Positions 45,822 through 58,300 of a stretch of DNA of 64,000 nt are shown one piece after another. This stretch comes from Streptomyces sp. 846.5 (GTDB lineage Bacteria; Actinomycetota; Actinomycetes; Streptomycetales; Streptomycetaceae): NCBI RefSeq assembly GCF_004365705.1, contig NZ_SOBN01000002.1, positions 496,001 to 560,000 on the forward strand, given 5' to 3'. Each line of letters opens with the position of its first letter. Positions within the stretch are counted from its first letter, which is position 1. The notes beneath the pieces were generated by a model. The model was not told where the DNA came from, did not search any database, and was given only the letters and a program-made list of their open reading frames with translations. Position numbers and translations under genes: made by a program.

Positions 45822-48800
45822 TCAGGAAATGCCCAGCTCTTTGTTGATCAGGTCGAACATCTCGTCGTCCGTGGCCGCATCGAGCACGGCATCGTCTGTC
45901 ACTCCTTCAGCCCCGCCGCTCCACTGCGACAGGAGTTCGCGCAATCGGGCGGTGACCCGGTTGCGGACATCGCTGTTCGAGCCGGCGGTCCCGTCGGCGC
46001 CCGCCTCCGCATCGGAAGATACCGCGGCCGCGACCAGCGCTTTCTCCAGCTTGTCGATCTCCGCGAACAGGGTTTCGGAGGTCTGCGAAGCCTCCATCGG
46101 CGCGCACTGGTCGAGCAGATGCCGGGCCAGGGCCGCTGGTGTCGGGTAGCTGAAGACCAACGTGGACTTCAGCCGCAGTCCGGTCGCCGCGTTGAGGCGG
46201 TTGCGCAGCTCGACCGCCGTCAGCGAGTCGAAGCCCAGCGACTTGAACGGCCGCTCGGTCTCGACGCTGTCCGCGTCGGAATGGCCGAGGACCGCGGCCG
46301 TGTGACTGCGGACCAGGTCGAAGGCCGCCCGCTCGCGCTCATCCATGGGGAGCAGTCGAAGACGGTCCGCGAACGACTCCGAGGCACCGGCGGCAGTCGC
46401 GTCGGCGGCAGCGGCCCGCCGGAACGGCGCCTGGGCCTGCACCAGTCCCCTCAGCAGGGCGGGCGGCTCACTGCCCTGGCCGCGCAGCGTCGCCGAGTCC
46501 AGGAACGTCGGCATGAGGAACGCCTGATCGGCCGTCACCGCCGTGTCGTAGAGGGCGAGTCCGTCCGCCGCGGGCAGCGGAGCCAGGCCAATTCGGCTGA
46601 TCCGCTGGATGTCCGCCTCGCCCAGTCCGCCTCCCATGCCGCCACCGGTCTCGGCCCACAGGCCCCAGGCCAGCGACAGTCCGACCTGGCCCCGGGTGCG
46701 GCGATACTGGGCCAGTGCGTCCAGGAACGCGTTGGCGGCGGCGTAGTTGCCCTGCCCCTGGGAACCGAAGGTGGCGGCCACGGACGAGAACAGCACAAAT
46801 ACGGAGAGGTCGAGATCCTGGGTCAGTTCGTGCAGGTTCCACGCGGCGTCGACCTTGGGGCGAAGGACCGCGTCGATCCGTTCCGGGGTCAGCGACTCGA
46901 TGACACCGTCGTCCAGGATGCCGGCGGTGTGGACCACGGCGGTGAGCGGGTGTGCCTCGGGGACGCCGGCCAGCAGCTCGCGCAGGGCGACCCGGTCGGC
47001 CGCGTCGCAGGCGGCGACAGTGACGGTTGCCCCGAGCGCGGTGAGCTCTGCCGCCAACTCGGTTGCGCCGGGGGCCTCCAGGCCGCTACGGCTGGTGAGC
47101 AGCAGCTGCCGCGCGCCGTGCACGGTGACCAGGTGGCGGGAGAGCAGGCCGCCGAGGGTGCCGGTGCCGCCGGTGATGAGCACGGTGCCGTTGGTGTCGA
47201 GGGCGGTGGGGATGATGAGCACGACCTTGCCGACGTTCCGCGCCTGGCTGAGGTAGCGGAACGCCTCCGACGCCCGGCGCACGTCCCAGGTCTTCACCGG
47301 CAGCGGCCGGAGGATCTGCCGCTCGAAGAGCGAGAGCACCTCGGCGAGCAGCACGGCGGTGTGGTCGGGGTCGACATCACGCAGGTCGAAGGACTGGTAG
47401 TGGACGCCAGGGTGGTCGGTGGCGATCTGCTCGGCGTCGCGGAGGTCCGTCTTGCCCATCTCGATGAAGCGGCCCCCGCGGGGCAGCAGCCGCAGCGAGG
47501 CGTCGATGAACTCCCGGGCCAGCGAGTTGAGGATGACGTCCACGCCCTTGCCGCCGGTGGCGGCCAGGAACTTCTCCTCGAAGTCGACGGTCCGGGAGGA
47601 GGCGATGTGCGCATCGTCCAGGCCCATCGAGCGCAGCGTGTCCCACTTGCCGGGGCTGGCGGTGGCGAAGACCTCCGCGCCCAGGTGGCGGGCGAGCTGC
47701 ACGGCGGCCATACCGACGCCGCCAGCTCCCGCGTGAATGAGCACCGACTCACCCGGACGCAGGTCGGCGAGATCCACCAGCCCGTGGTAGGAGCTCAGGA
47801 AGACGATCGGGGCCGCGGCGGCTTCGACCGCGGACCAGCCGTCGGGCGTACGGGCCAGCAGCCGGTGGTCGGTGACGGCCAGCGGCCCGTAGGCGCCGGA
47901 GAACATGCCCAGGACCCGGTCCCCCGGCGCTAGCCGGGTGACGTCCGTACCGACCTCGACGACCACACCGGCGCCTTCCCGGCCCGGCACCTCGCGGTCC
48001 AGCATCCCGAGGCAGACCAGGACATCGCGGAAGTTCACCCCGGTGGCGTGCATCGCGACGCGCACCTCGTTGGGCGCGAGCGGTGCGGTGGCCTCCGGGC
48101 AGGGGACCAGTGCCAGGTTGTCCAGGGTGCCGGTGGCGGTGACGTCGAGGCGCCAGGCGTTGGTGCCGACGGGCGGCAGCAACCCCCGATCCGAGGCGGC
48201 CCGCGCAAGTCGGGGTGCGTAGGCGGAGCCGCCACGGATCGCAATCTGCGACTCGCCGGAGGCGAGCGCGGACGCGAGCAGTTCGGACTGCGGGTGGTCG
48301 TGGTCCTGGTCCTGGTCCTCGTTTCGATCGCGGTCAAGGTCGACGAGCACGAAGCGCCCGGGGTTCTCCGACTGCGCCGAGCGGACCAGTCCCCACACTG
48401 GGGCCCAGGCGAGGTCGACCGACTGCTCGTCGTCCTGCACCGACATCGCACCACGGGTCACCAGTGCCAGTCGCGAATCGGCGAAGTGGTCGTCCGCGAG
48501 CCAGTCCTGAATGAGTGCCAGTGCCTGGTGCACTGCGGTCCGCACGTTTTCCACTGTGCCGTCCGGCGTGCCGTCTGCCATGGTCGCGGCGGCTTCGAGC
48601 CCGCACCCGACGACCACGGTCTCCGGCAGCTGCAGGCCCTCGGCCACAGCGGCGCCGAGAGCGGCGAGGTCGGGGAAGCTGCCGACCGGGGCCCCGAGGA
48701 GCTCCGCACCCGAGCCGACGGACGCCCAGCGAACAGCGTCTCGGGCCGCCGGACCGGGATCGGCGACGGTCGTCCAGTTCAGGCGGAAGAGCGAATCCCG

Positions 48801-51800
48801 GTGCGCAGCGGCGCTGCGGGAGTCGGACAGCGACCCCAGCTCGATGACTCGCGTGATCAGCGAATCGGCAGACGCGACGAGTTGCCCGGTCGGGTCCGCG
48901 ACGCTCAGCGAGAGCGTGTCCTCGCCTCGCCCGGACAGCCGTACCCGGAGCGCCGAGGCGCCCGACGCCACCAGCGACACACCGCTCCACGAGAACGGCA
49001 GGCGCACCTCCACGGGACCGCTCTGGCCACCCGCCGCCAACCAGGCGTGCAGCGCCGCGTCCAGGAGGGCGGGGTGCAGACCGTAGGCGGAGGCATCCGC
49101 CTGCTGGTCCTCCGGCAGCCGCACCTCGGCGAAGACGTCCTCGCCGAGACGCCAGACCGCCTGCAGGCCCTGGAACGCGGGGCCGTAGGCGTATCCGTCG
49201 AGTGCGAGCTGCTCGTAGAAGCCGTCCAGTGCCACCGGCACCGCGTCCGTCGGCGGCCACACTCCACTGTCGAACGTCGTCTCGGCACCGGCCTCGGAAC
49301 CCAGCACCCCAGTGGCATGGCGCACCCACACCTCGTCGACGGCAACGTCCCCCTGCCGGGAGTGCACGCTGACCGACCGACGACCCGCGTCGTCCAGGCC
49401 GCTGACCACCACCTGGAACTGCACTCCGCCACACTCGGGGACGACCAGCGGCGCCTCCAGCGTCAGCTCCTCCAGTACGCCGCAACCCAGTTGGGCACCG
49501 GCCTGGAGCGCGAGCTCGACGAACGCCGTTCCCGGCAACAGGACCGCACCTGCCACCACGTGATCAGCGAGCCACGGCTGCGATCCCATGGACAGCCGCC
49601 CGGTGAACAACGCCCCGTCACCCCCGGCCAAACCCACCGCCGCGCCCAGCAGCGGATGCGCGACCGCCGCCATGCCCAACTCCACCGCGTCACCCGACGA
49701 AACCCGCGCGGGTGTCGGCCAGTAGGGACGGCGTTGGAACGCATAGGTCGGGAGATCGATCCGGCGCGCGCCCGTACCGGCGAACAGCGCTTCCCAGTCC
49801 GTCTCGCCGCCGTGGATGAAGGTTCTGGCGATGGCGGCCAGCAGCGTTGCCGCCTCGGGGCGGTCCTTGCGCAGCGCCGGGACGAGCAGGGCGTCGTCCG
49901 TTGCCAGGCACTCCTGGGCCAGAGCGGTCAGCGTGCCGTCGGGGCCCAGCTCCAGGAAGCGGGTGACTCCCTGCTCCTCCAGCCGCTTAATGCCGTCGGC
50001 GAACCGGACGGCCTGGCGGACGTGGCCCACCCAGTACTCGGGCGAGGTCAGCTCATCCGCCGTGGCGAGTCGCCCGGTGACGTTCGAGACGATCGCGAGG
50101 CGCGGCTCGTGGTAGTCCACGCTCTCCGCCACCTGGCGGAAGTCCGCGAGCATCGGCTCCATCAGCGGCGAGTGGAACGCATGACTGACCTTCAGGCGCG
50201 TCGCCTTGCGGCCCATGTCCCGCATCAGCTGGGCGATCTCCTCGACCGCGGCCTCTTCGCCGGAGACGACGACCGCGTTGGGGCCGTTGACCGCCGCGAT
50301 GCCAACCTGGCCGGCACAGGACTCCAGCAGCGGCAGCACCTCCGCCTCCGACGCCTGCAACGCAACCATCGCCCCACCGGCGGGCAGCGCCTGCATCAGA
50401 CGACCACGCGCCACCACCAGACGGCACGCATCCTCCAGCGACAACACCCCCGCCACATGCGCCGCAGCCAACTCACCGACGGAGTGACCGACCAGGAAGT
50501 CCGGCCGGATCCCCCACGACTCCACCAACCGGAACAACGCCACCTCGATGGCGAACAGCGCCGGCTGCGCGAACTCGGTCCGGTTCAGCAGCTCCGCGTC
50601 CCCGCCGAACACCACCTCGCGCAACGGAGCGTCCACCAGAGCGCACACCGCGTCGAACGCCGCCGCGAACACCGGGAACGCCTCATACAACTCCCGACCC
50701 ATCCCCAGCCGCTGCGAACCCTGCCCCGCGAACAAGAACGCCGTCCGCCCACCGCTCCCAGCACTGCCGGTCACCACGCCCGGCGAGAACTCCCCCGCCG
50801 CCAACGCCTCCAGACCCCGCACCAGCTCATCCCGGTCCGCACCCAGCACCACCGCCCGGTGCTCCAACACCGACCGCGTCACCGCCGCAGACAACCCCAG
50901 ATCCGCAGGTGCCATCTCCGGGGCCGCCGCCACGAACGACGCCAGCCGCCGGGCCTGACCGCGCAACGCGCTTTCGCTGGCACCCGACACCACCACCGGC
51001 ACCACCGGCAGCGCAGCGGTGACCTCCTGGACCACGGGCTCCGGCACCGGGGCCTGCTCCACGATCACATGCGCATTGGTCCCGCTGATCCCGAACGAGG
51101 ACACACCCGCCCGACGCGGACGACCCAGCTCCGGCCACTCCCGCTGCACCGTCAGCAACTCCACCGCACCGGCCGACCAGTCGATGTGCTCGGACGGCCG
51201 CTCCGCGTGCAGGGTGCGCGGCAGCACCCCGTGCCGCATCGCCAGCACCATCTTGATCACACCACCCACACCCGCAGCAGCCTGGGAGTGCCCGATGTTC
51301 GACTTCAACGACCCCAACCACAGCGGCCGCTCGGGCAAGCGGTCCTGCCCGTAGGTCGCCAGCAACGCCTGCGCCTCGATCGGATCACCCAACGTCGTCC
51401 CCGTCCCGTGCGCCTCCACCGCGTCCACATCCGTCGCCGCCAGTCCGGCCCCGGCCAGCGCCTGCCGGATCACCCGCTGCTGCGACGGACCGTTCGGCGC
51501 CGTCAACCCGTTCGACGCACCGTCCTGGTTCACCGCGGAGCCCGCCACCACCGCCAGCACCGCGTGGCCACGGCGCCGCGCATCCGAGAGCCGCTCCACC
51601 AGCAGCATGCCCACACCCTCGGCCCACGCGGTGCCGTCCGCACCCGCACCGAACGCCTTGCACCGGCCGTCGACAGCCAGGCCACGCTGCCGACTGAACT
51701 CCACGAACATCTCCGGCGTCGACATCACCGTCACACCACCGGCCAACGCCAGATCGCACTCACCCGCCCGCAGCGACTGCACCGCCAGGTGCAACGCCAC

Positions 51801-52343
51801 CAACGACGACGAACACGCCGTATCCACCGTCACCGCCGGACCCTCAAGACCAAACGCATAGGAAATGCGACCGGAGGCAACGCTGCCTGTGTTCCCCGTC
51901 AGCAGGAAACCGTCCGACTCGTCCGAGGACTCGCGGAGGAACGACCCGTAGTCCTGCGCGATCGCCCCCGCGAACACACCGGTCCGGCTGCCGCGCAGCG
52001 AACCCGGATCAATACCCGCCCGCTCGAACACCTCCCACGAAGTCTCCAGCAGCAACCGCTGCTGCGGATCCATCGCCACCGCCTCACGCGGCGAAATCCC
52101 GAACAACCCCGCATCAAACAACGCCGCCCCATACAGGAACCCACCATCACGCACATAGGTCCGACCGGAGCTGTCCGGGTCGGGATCGTAGAGCCCGTCC
52201 AGATCCCACCCACGGTCAGTCGGGAACCCCCCGATACCCTCCCCGCCCTCAACCACCAACCGCCACAAGTCCTCCGGCGACTCCACCCCACCCGGGAAGC
52301 GGCACGCCATCCCCACGATCACAACCGGATCATCGTCCACCGC
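45822..52343 (-). other. PksA module A3: KS-AT(malonyl)-DH-ER-KR-ACP plus docking domain
   Basis: KS Cys is at 51813-51815. AT HAFH is at 50172-50183. KS and AT are nearly the same as in A2 and B2, but DH, ER, KR and ACP are clearly divergent from the sister modules: DH starts near 49658 ([10 protein letters not shown]), ER has [13 protein letters not shown] (about 47700-47740), and KR has [12 protein letters not shown] and [11 protein letters not shown] carries CLGML where the others have ALGMY. The KR structural half includes a charged repeat ([14 protein letters not shown]). The ACP Ser is at 46224-46226. Predicted output is fully reduced. Confidence 0.88.
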
Positions 52344-55300
52344 CACCAGCGCAGGCAGCACGGCACCGGAGACAGTGTCCTCACCACCGAGCACCTCGCC
52401 CTGGATGAACCGGGCCATTGCCACCGGGGTCGGGTGGTCGAACACCAACGTGGCCGGCAACCGCAGACCCGTCACAGCATTCACCCGGTTGCGCAGCTCC
52501 ACCGACGTCAGCGAATCGAAGCCGAGCACCTTGAACGTCTGGTCCGGTGCGATCTCACCCGTCGAGTCATACCCGAGTACCGCCGCGACCTGACCACACA
52601 CCAGCTCGACCAGCAGCCGGGTCTGATCGGACCGCTCCAGCCCCAGCAACCGCTGCTCAAGACCCTGTACATCACCAACTCGTGTGCTCGCAGCGATCGC
52701 GCGGCGACGGGGCGCACCGACCAAGCCCCGTAGCAGCGCGGGCAGGGCGTCGCCCTGTGCACGCAGCGCGGCCAGGTCCAGGTTCACCGGCACCACCACC
52801 GCCCGCTCCAGACCCGCCCCGGCATCCAGAACCGTGTCCAACAGGCCCAGGCCCTGCTCGACACTCAGCGGCAGCATCCCGCTGCGCGCCATCCGCCGCA
52901 GATCCGCATCACCCAGGTCACTGGTCATCCCCGCACCCGGCGCCCACGGACCCCACGCCAGCGACACCGCCGCCAGACCCTGCGCACGCCGCACCTGCAC
53001 CAAAGCATCCAGGTAGGCGTTCGCCGCACCGTAGTTGGCCTGACCCGCATTCCCCAACGTCCCCACGACCGAGGAGAACACCGCAAAGACAGCCAGATCC
53101 AGGCCCTGCGTCAGCTCGTGCAGATTCGTTGCCGCGTCCACCTTCGGACGCCAGACCGTCGCCATACGCTCCGGCGTCAGCGCGGAGACCAGCCCGTCGT
53201 CCAGGACCCCGGCCGTGTGCACCACACCGGTCAACGGATGCTCCGGCGATACAGCGGCCAGCAACTGCTTGAGCGCCGTCCGGTCGGAGGCATCACACGC
53301 AACGACCCTGGCGTCCGCACCCAAACCGGTGAGTTCCGAGACGAGTTCGGCTGCGCCGGGGGCGGCCGAGCCACGGCGACTCGCCAGCAGCAAGTGCCGC
53401 ACACCGTGCACGGCCACCAGCCGGCGCGCCACCGACGAACCCAACCCGCCCGTACCACCAGTGACCAGCACCGTGCCATTCCGGTCCAGGACGGTCGGCA
53501 GGGTCAGCACCACCTTGCCCACGTTCTTCGCCTGGCTCAGGTACCGGAACGCCTCCGGCGCCCGACGCACATCCCACACCGACACCGGCAACGGCACCAA
53601 CACCCCCGCCTCAAACCACTCCACCAACACCGCGAACATCTCCGCGACCCGCCCTGGATCCGTGTCCATCAGGTCAAACGCCCGATACACCACACCCGGG
53701 TGGGCCGCAGCCACCGCGTCCGGCTCGCGGACATCGGTCTTGCCCATCTCCACGAACCGACCCCCACGCGGCAGCAACCGCAACGAGGCATCCACAAACT
53801 CACCCGCCAGGGAGTCCAGCACCACATCCATGCCTTCGCCACCGGTCACCGCCCCGAACGCCGCCTCGAAGGCCAGGTCACGCGACGAGGCGATGTGCGC
53901 GTCGTCCAGATCCAGCCCCCGCAACGCCCCCCACTTGCCCGCACTCGCCGTCCCGAACACCTCCGCACCCAACCCACGCGCCACCTGCACCGCCGCCGAA
54001 CCCACACCACCCGCAGCCGCATGTACCAACACCCGCTCACCCGGCTGCAACCCGCCCAGATCCACCAACGCGTAATACGCCGTCAAAAACGCCACCGGCA
54101 CCGACGCCGCCTGCGCAAACGACCACCCAGACGGCATCCGCACCACCATCCGCGCATCCGCCACCGCCACCGGCCCGAACGCCGCCGGGAACAACCCCAT
54201 CACCCGATCACCCACCGCCAACCCGACCACACCGGGACCGACCTCGGTCACCACACCCGCACCCTCAAGACCCGGCAACCCCGCATCCCCCGGATACATC
54301 CCCAACGCATTCAGCACATCCCGGAAATTCACCCCCGCAGCCCGCACCGACACCCGCACCTCACCCGCACCCAACTCCCGCACCGCACCCGGGTACTCCA
54401 CCAACCCCAGACCCTCCAGGGTCCCCTGCTCCACAATCCCCAACCGCCACGCACCACCCACCCCCGGAACCGCCAACCCCCCAGCAACCACCCGCGCCAA
54501 CCTCGGCACGAACACCGCACCCCCACGCACCGCCAACTCCGGCTCACCACCGGCCAGGGCACCCGGAACGGCCTCCCACGACTCCACCGAACCGTCGACG
54601 TCCAGCAGCACGAACCGGCCCGGGTTCTCCGCCCGCGCCGCACGCACCAGACCCCACACCCCCGCCAGCACCGGATCCGGCACCTCATGGCCCACACCCA
54701 CCGCACCCTCAGTCACCACCACCAACCGCGAACCCGCAAACCACTCGCCCGCCAACCACTCCTGCACCAGCCCCAACACCCCACCCTCCGGCGTGACCCG
54801 CACCAGCACATTCCCGGGCACCGCCGCCACATCCACCTCAGCCAGACCCCCCACCACAACCACCGCGCCGTCACCAGCAGCCACCACCGGCAACGGCGAC
54901 CAATCCACCTGGAACAACCCATCACGGAACGCCCCACCACGCGACGCGTCCAACGACTCCGCCGACACCTCACGCAACACCAACGACCCCACCGAGGCCA
55001 CCAGTCCACCCGATCCGTCCACCACCGTCACACCGAACCCATCCGCACCCACCGCGGCCAAACGCACCCGCACCACCGACGCACCCGACGCCGCCAACGA
55101 CACACCACTCCACGAGAACGGCAGACTCACCCGCCCCGAACCAGCCCCCGCACCCGCACCCGAACCAGCCCCCGCACCCGCGGCCAACCACGCATGCAAC
55201 GCCGCGTCCAGGAGAGCGGGGTGCAGACCGTAGGCGGAGGCGTCCGCCTGCTGCTCCTGCGGCAGCTCCACCTCCGCGAACACCTCCCCACCCGCACGCC

Positions 55301-58300
55301 ACACCGCCCGCAACCCCCGGAACGCCGGACCGTACGCATAACCATCGCGCGCCAGCTGGTCGTAGAACCCGTCCAACCCCACCGCCACCGCACCCACCGG
55401 CGGCCACACCCCACCATCGAACCCGGTCCCCCACGGGGCCCCGGCACTCACCACACCCGACGCATGACGCACCCACACCTCATCGTCCACCCGCGAAAAC
55501 ACACCCACCGACCGACAACCCGACTCATCCACACCACCCACCACCACCTGCAACCGCACCCCACCACGCTCCGGCACCACCAACGGCGCCTCCAACATCA
55601 ACTCCTCAACACGCCCACAGCCCACCTGGTCACCCGCATGCAGCACCAGCTCCACAAACGCCGTCCCCGGCAACAGCACCACACCCGCCACCACATGATC
55701 CGCCAACCACGGCAACTCCTGCACCGACAACCGACCCGTCAACACCACCGCATCCGAATCCGCCATCGCCACCACCGCACCCAACAACGGATGCCCCGCC
55801 GCCGCCAACCCCACCGAACCCAAATCACCCGACCGCGACCCCGCCCCCTTCGGCCAAAACGCACGACGCTGGAACGCATACGTCGGCAGAACGATCCGAC
55901 GCGCGCCCGTACCGGCGAACACCGCCTCCCACAGCGTCGGCACACCATTGACATGCAGCCGCGCCAAAGCGCCGACTGCGCTTAGCGGCTCGGGGCGGTC
56001 CTTGCGCAGCGCCGGGACGAGCAGGGCGTCGTCCGTTGCCAGGCACTCCTGGGCCAGAGCGGTCAGCGTGCCGTCGGGGCCCAGCTCCAGGAAGCGGGTG
56101 ACCCCGTTCTCCTCCAACCACTTGATGCCGTCGGCGAACCGGACGGCCTGGCGGACGTGGCCCACCCAGTACTCGGGCGACGTCAGCTCATCCGCCGTGG
56201 CGAGTCGCCCGGTGACGTTCGAGACGATCGCGAGGCGCGGCTCATGGTAGTCCACGCTCTCCGCCACCTGGCGGAAGTCCGCGAGCATCGGCTCCATCAG
56301 CGGCGAGTGGAACGCATGACTGACCTTCAGGCGCGTCGCCTTGCGGCCCATGTCCCGCATCAGCTGGGCGATCTCCTCGACCGCGGCCTGTTCGCCGGAG
56401 ACGACGACCGCGTTCGGGCCGTTGACCGCCGCGATGCCAACCTGGCCTTCCAGCAGGGGCAGCACCTCCGCCTCCGACGCCTGCAGCGCCACCATCGCGC
56501 CACCGGCGGGCAGCGCCTGCATCAACCGGCCACGCGCCACCACCAGACGACAGGCGTCCGCGAGCGACAGCACCCCGGCGACGTGGGCGGCAGCCAACTC
56601 ACCGACGGAGTGACCGACCAGGAAGTCCGGCCGCACACCCCACGACTCCACCAACCGGAACAACGCCACCTCGACCGCGAACAACGCCGGCTGCGCGAAC
56701 TCGGTCCGGTTCAGCAGCTCCGCATCCCCGCCGAACACCACCTCCCGCAACGGAGCATCCACCAGAGCGCACACCGCATCGAACGCCGCCGCGAACACCG
56801 GGAACGCCTCATACAACTCCCGACCCATCCCCAGCCGCTGCGAACCCTGCCCCGCGAACAAGAACGCCGTCCGCCCACCGCTCCCAGCACTGCCGGTCAC
56901 CACGCCCGGCGAGAACTCCCCCGCCGCCAACGCCTCCAGACCCCGCACCAGCTCACCCCGGTCCGCACCCAGCACCACCGCCCGGTGCTCCAACACCGAC
57001 CGCGTCACCGCCGCAGACAACCCCAGATCCGCAGGTGCCAGCTCCGGGGCCGCCGCCACGAACGACGCCAGCCGCCGGGCCTGACCGCGCAACGCGCTTT
57101 CGCTGGCACCCGACACCACCACCGGCACCACCGGCAGCGCAGCGGTGACCTCCTGGACCACGGGCTCCGGCACCGGGGCCTGCTCCACGATCACATGCGC
57201 ATTGGTCCCGCTGATCCCGAACGAGGACACACCCGCCCGACGCGGACGACCCAGCTCCGGCCACTCCCGCTGCACCGTCAGCAACTCCACCGCACCGGCC
57301 GACCAGTCGATGTGCTCGGACGGCCGCTCCGCGTGCAGGGTGCGCGGCAGCACCCCGTGCCGCATCGCCAGCACCATCTTGATCACACCACCCACACCCG
57401 CAGCAGCCTGGGAGTGCCCGATGTTCGACTTCAACGACCCCAACCACAGCGGCCGCTCGGGCAAGCGGTCCTGCCCGTAGGTCGCCAGCAACGCCTGCGC
57501 CTCGATCGGATCACCCAACGTCGTCCCCGTCCCGTGCGCCTCCACCGCGTCCACATCCCGCGGCTTGAGCCCCGCCCCGGCCAGCGCCTGCCGGATCACC
57601 CGCTGCTGCGACGGACCGTTCGGCGCCGTCAACCCGTTCGACGCACCGTCCTGATTCACCGCCGACCCCGCCACCACCGCCAGCACCGCATGCCCACGGC
57701 GCCGCGCATCCGAGAGCCGCTCCACCAGCAGCATGCCCACACCCTCGGCCCACGCGGTGCCGTCCGCACCCGCACCGAACGCCTTGCACCGGCCGTCGAC
57801 AGCCAGGCCACGCTGCCGACTGAACTCCACAAACATCTCCGGCGTCGACATCACCGTCACACCACCGGCCAACGCCAGATCGCACTCACCCGCCCGCAGC
57901 GACTGCACCGCCAGGTGCAACGCCACCAACGACGACGAACACGCCGTATCCACCGTCACCGCCGGACCCTCAAGACCAAACGCATAGGAAATGCGACCGG
58001 AGGCAACGCTGCCGGTGTTCCCCGTCAGCAGGAAACCGTCCGACTCCTCCGAGACCCCTCGCAGGAACGACCCGTAGTCCTGCGCGATCGCCCCCGCGAA
58101 CACACCGGTCCGGCTGCCGCGCAGCGAACCCGGATCAATACCCGCCCGCTCGAACACCTCCCACGAAGTCTCCAGCAGCAACCGCTGCTGCGGATCCATC
58201 GCCACCGCCTCACGCGGCGAAATCCCGAACAACCCCGCATCAAACAACGCCGCCCCATACAGGAACCCACCATCACGCACATAGGTCCGACCAACGGTGC

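Noticed and set aside
40558..46149. 1,863-codon open frame on the plus strand
   Set aside because: Antisense shadow of PksB B1 and the end of PksA. It crosses the boundary between two real genes and has no recognisable domain.
37547..58292. PKS direct repeats considered as mobile elements or CRISPR-like arrays
   Set aside because: The repeats are domain-coding, contain no transposase or terminal inverted repeats and are not regularly spaced; they are homologous modules.
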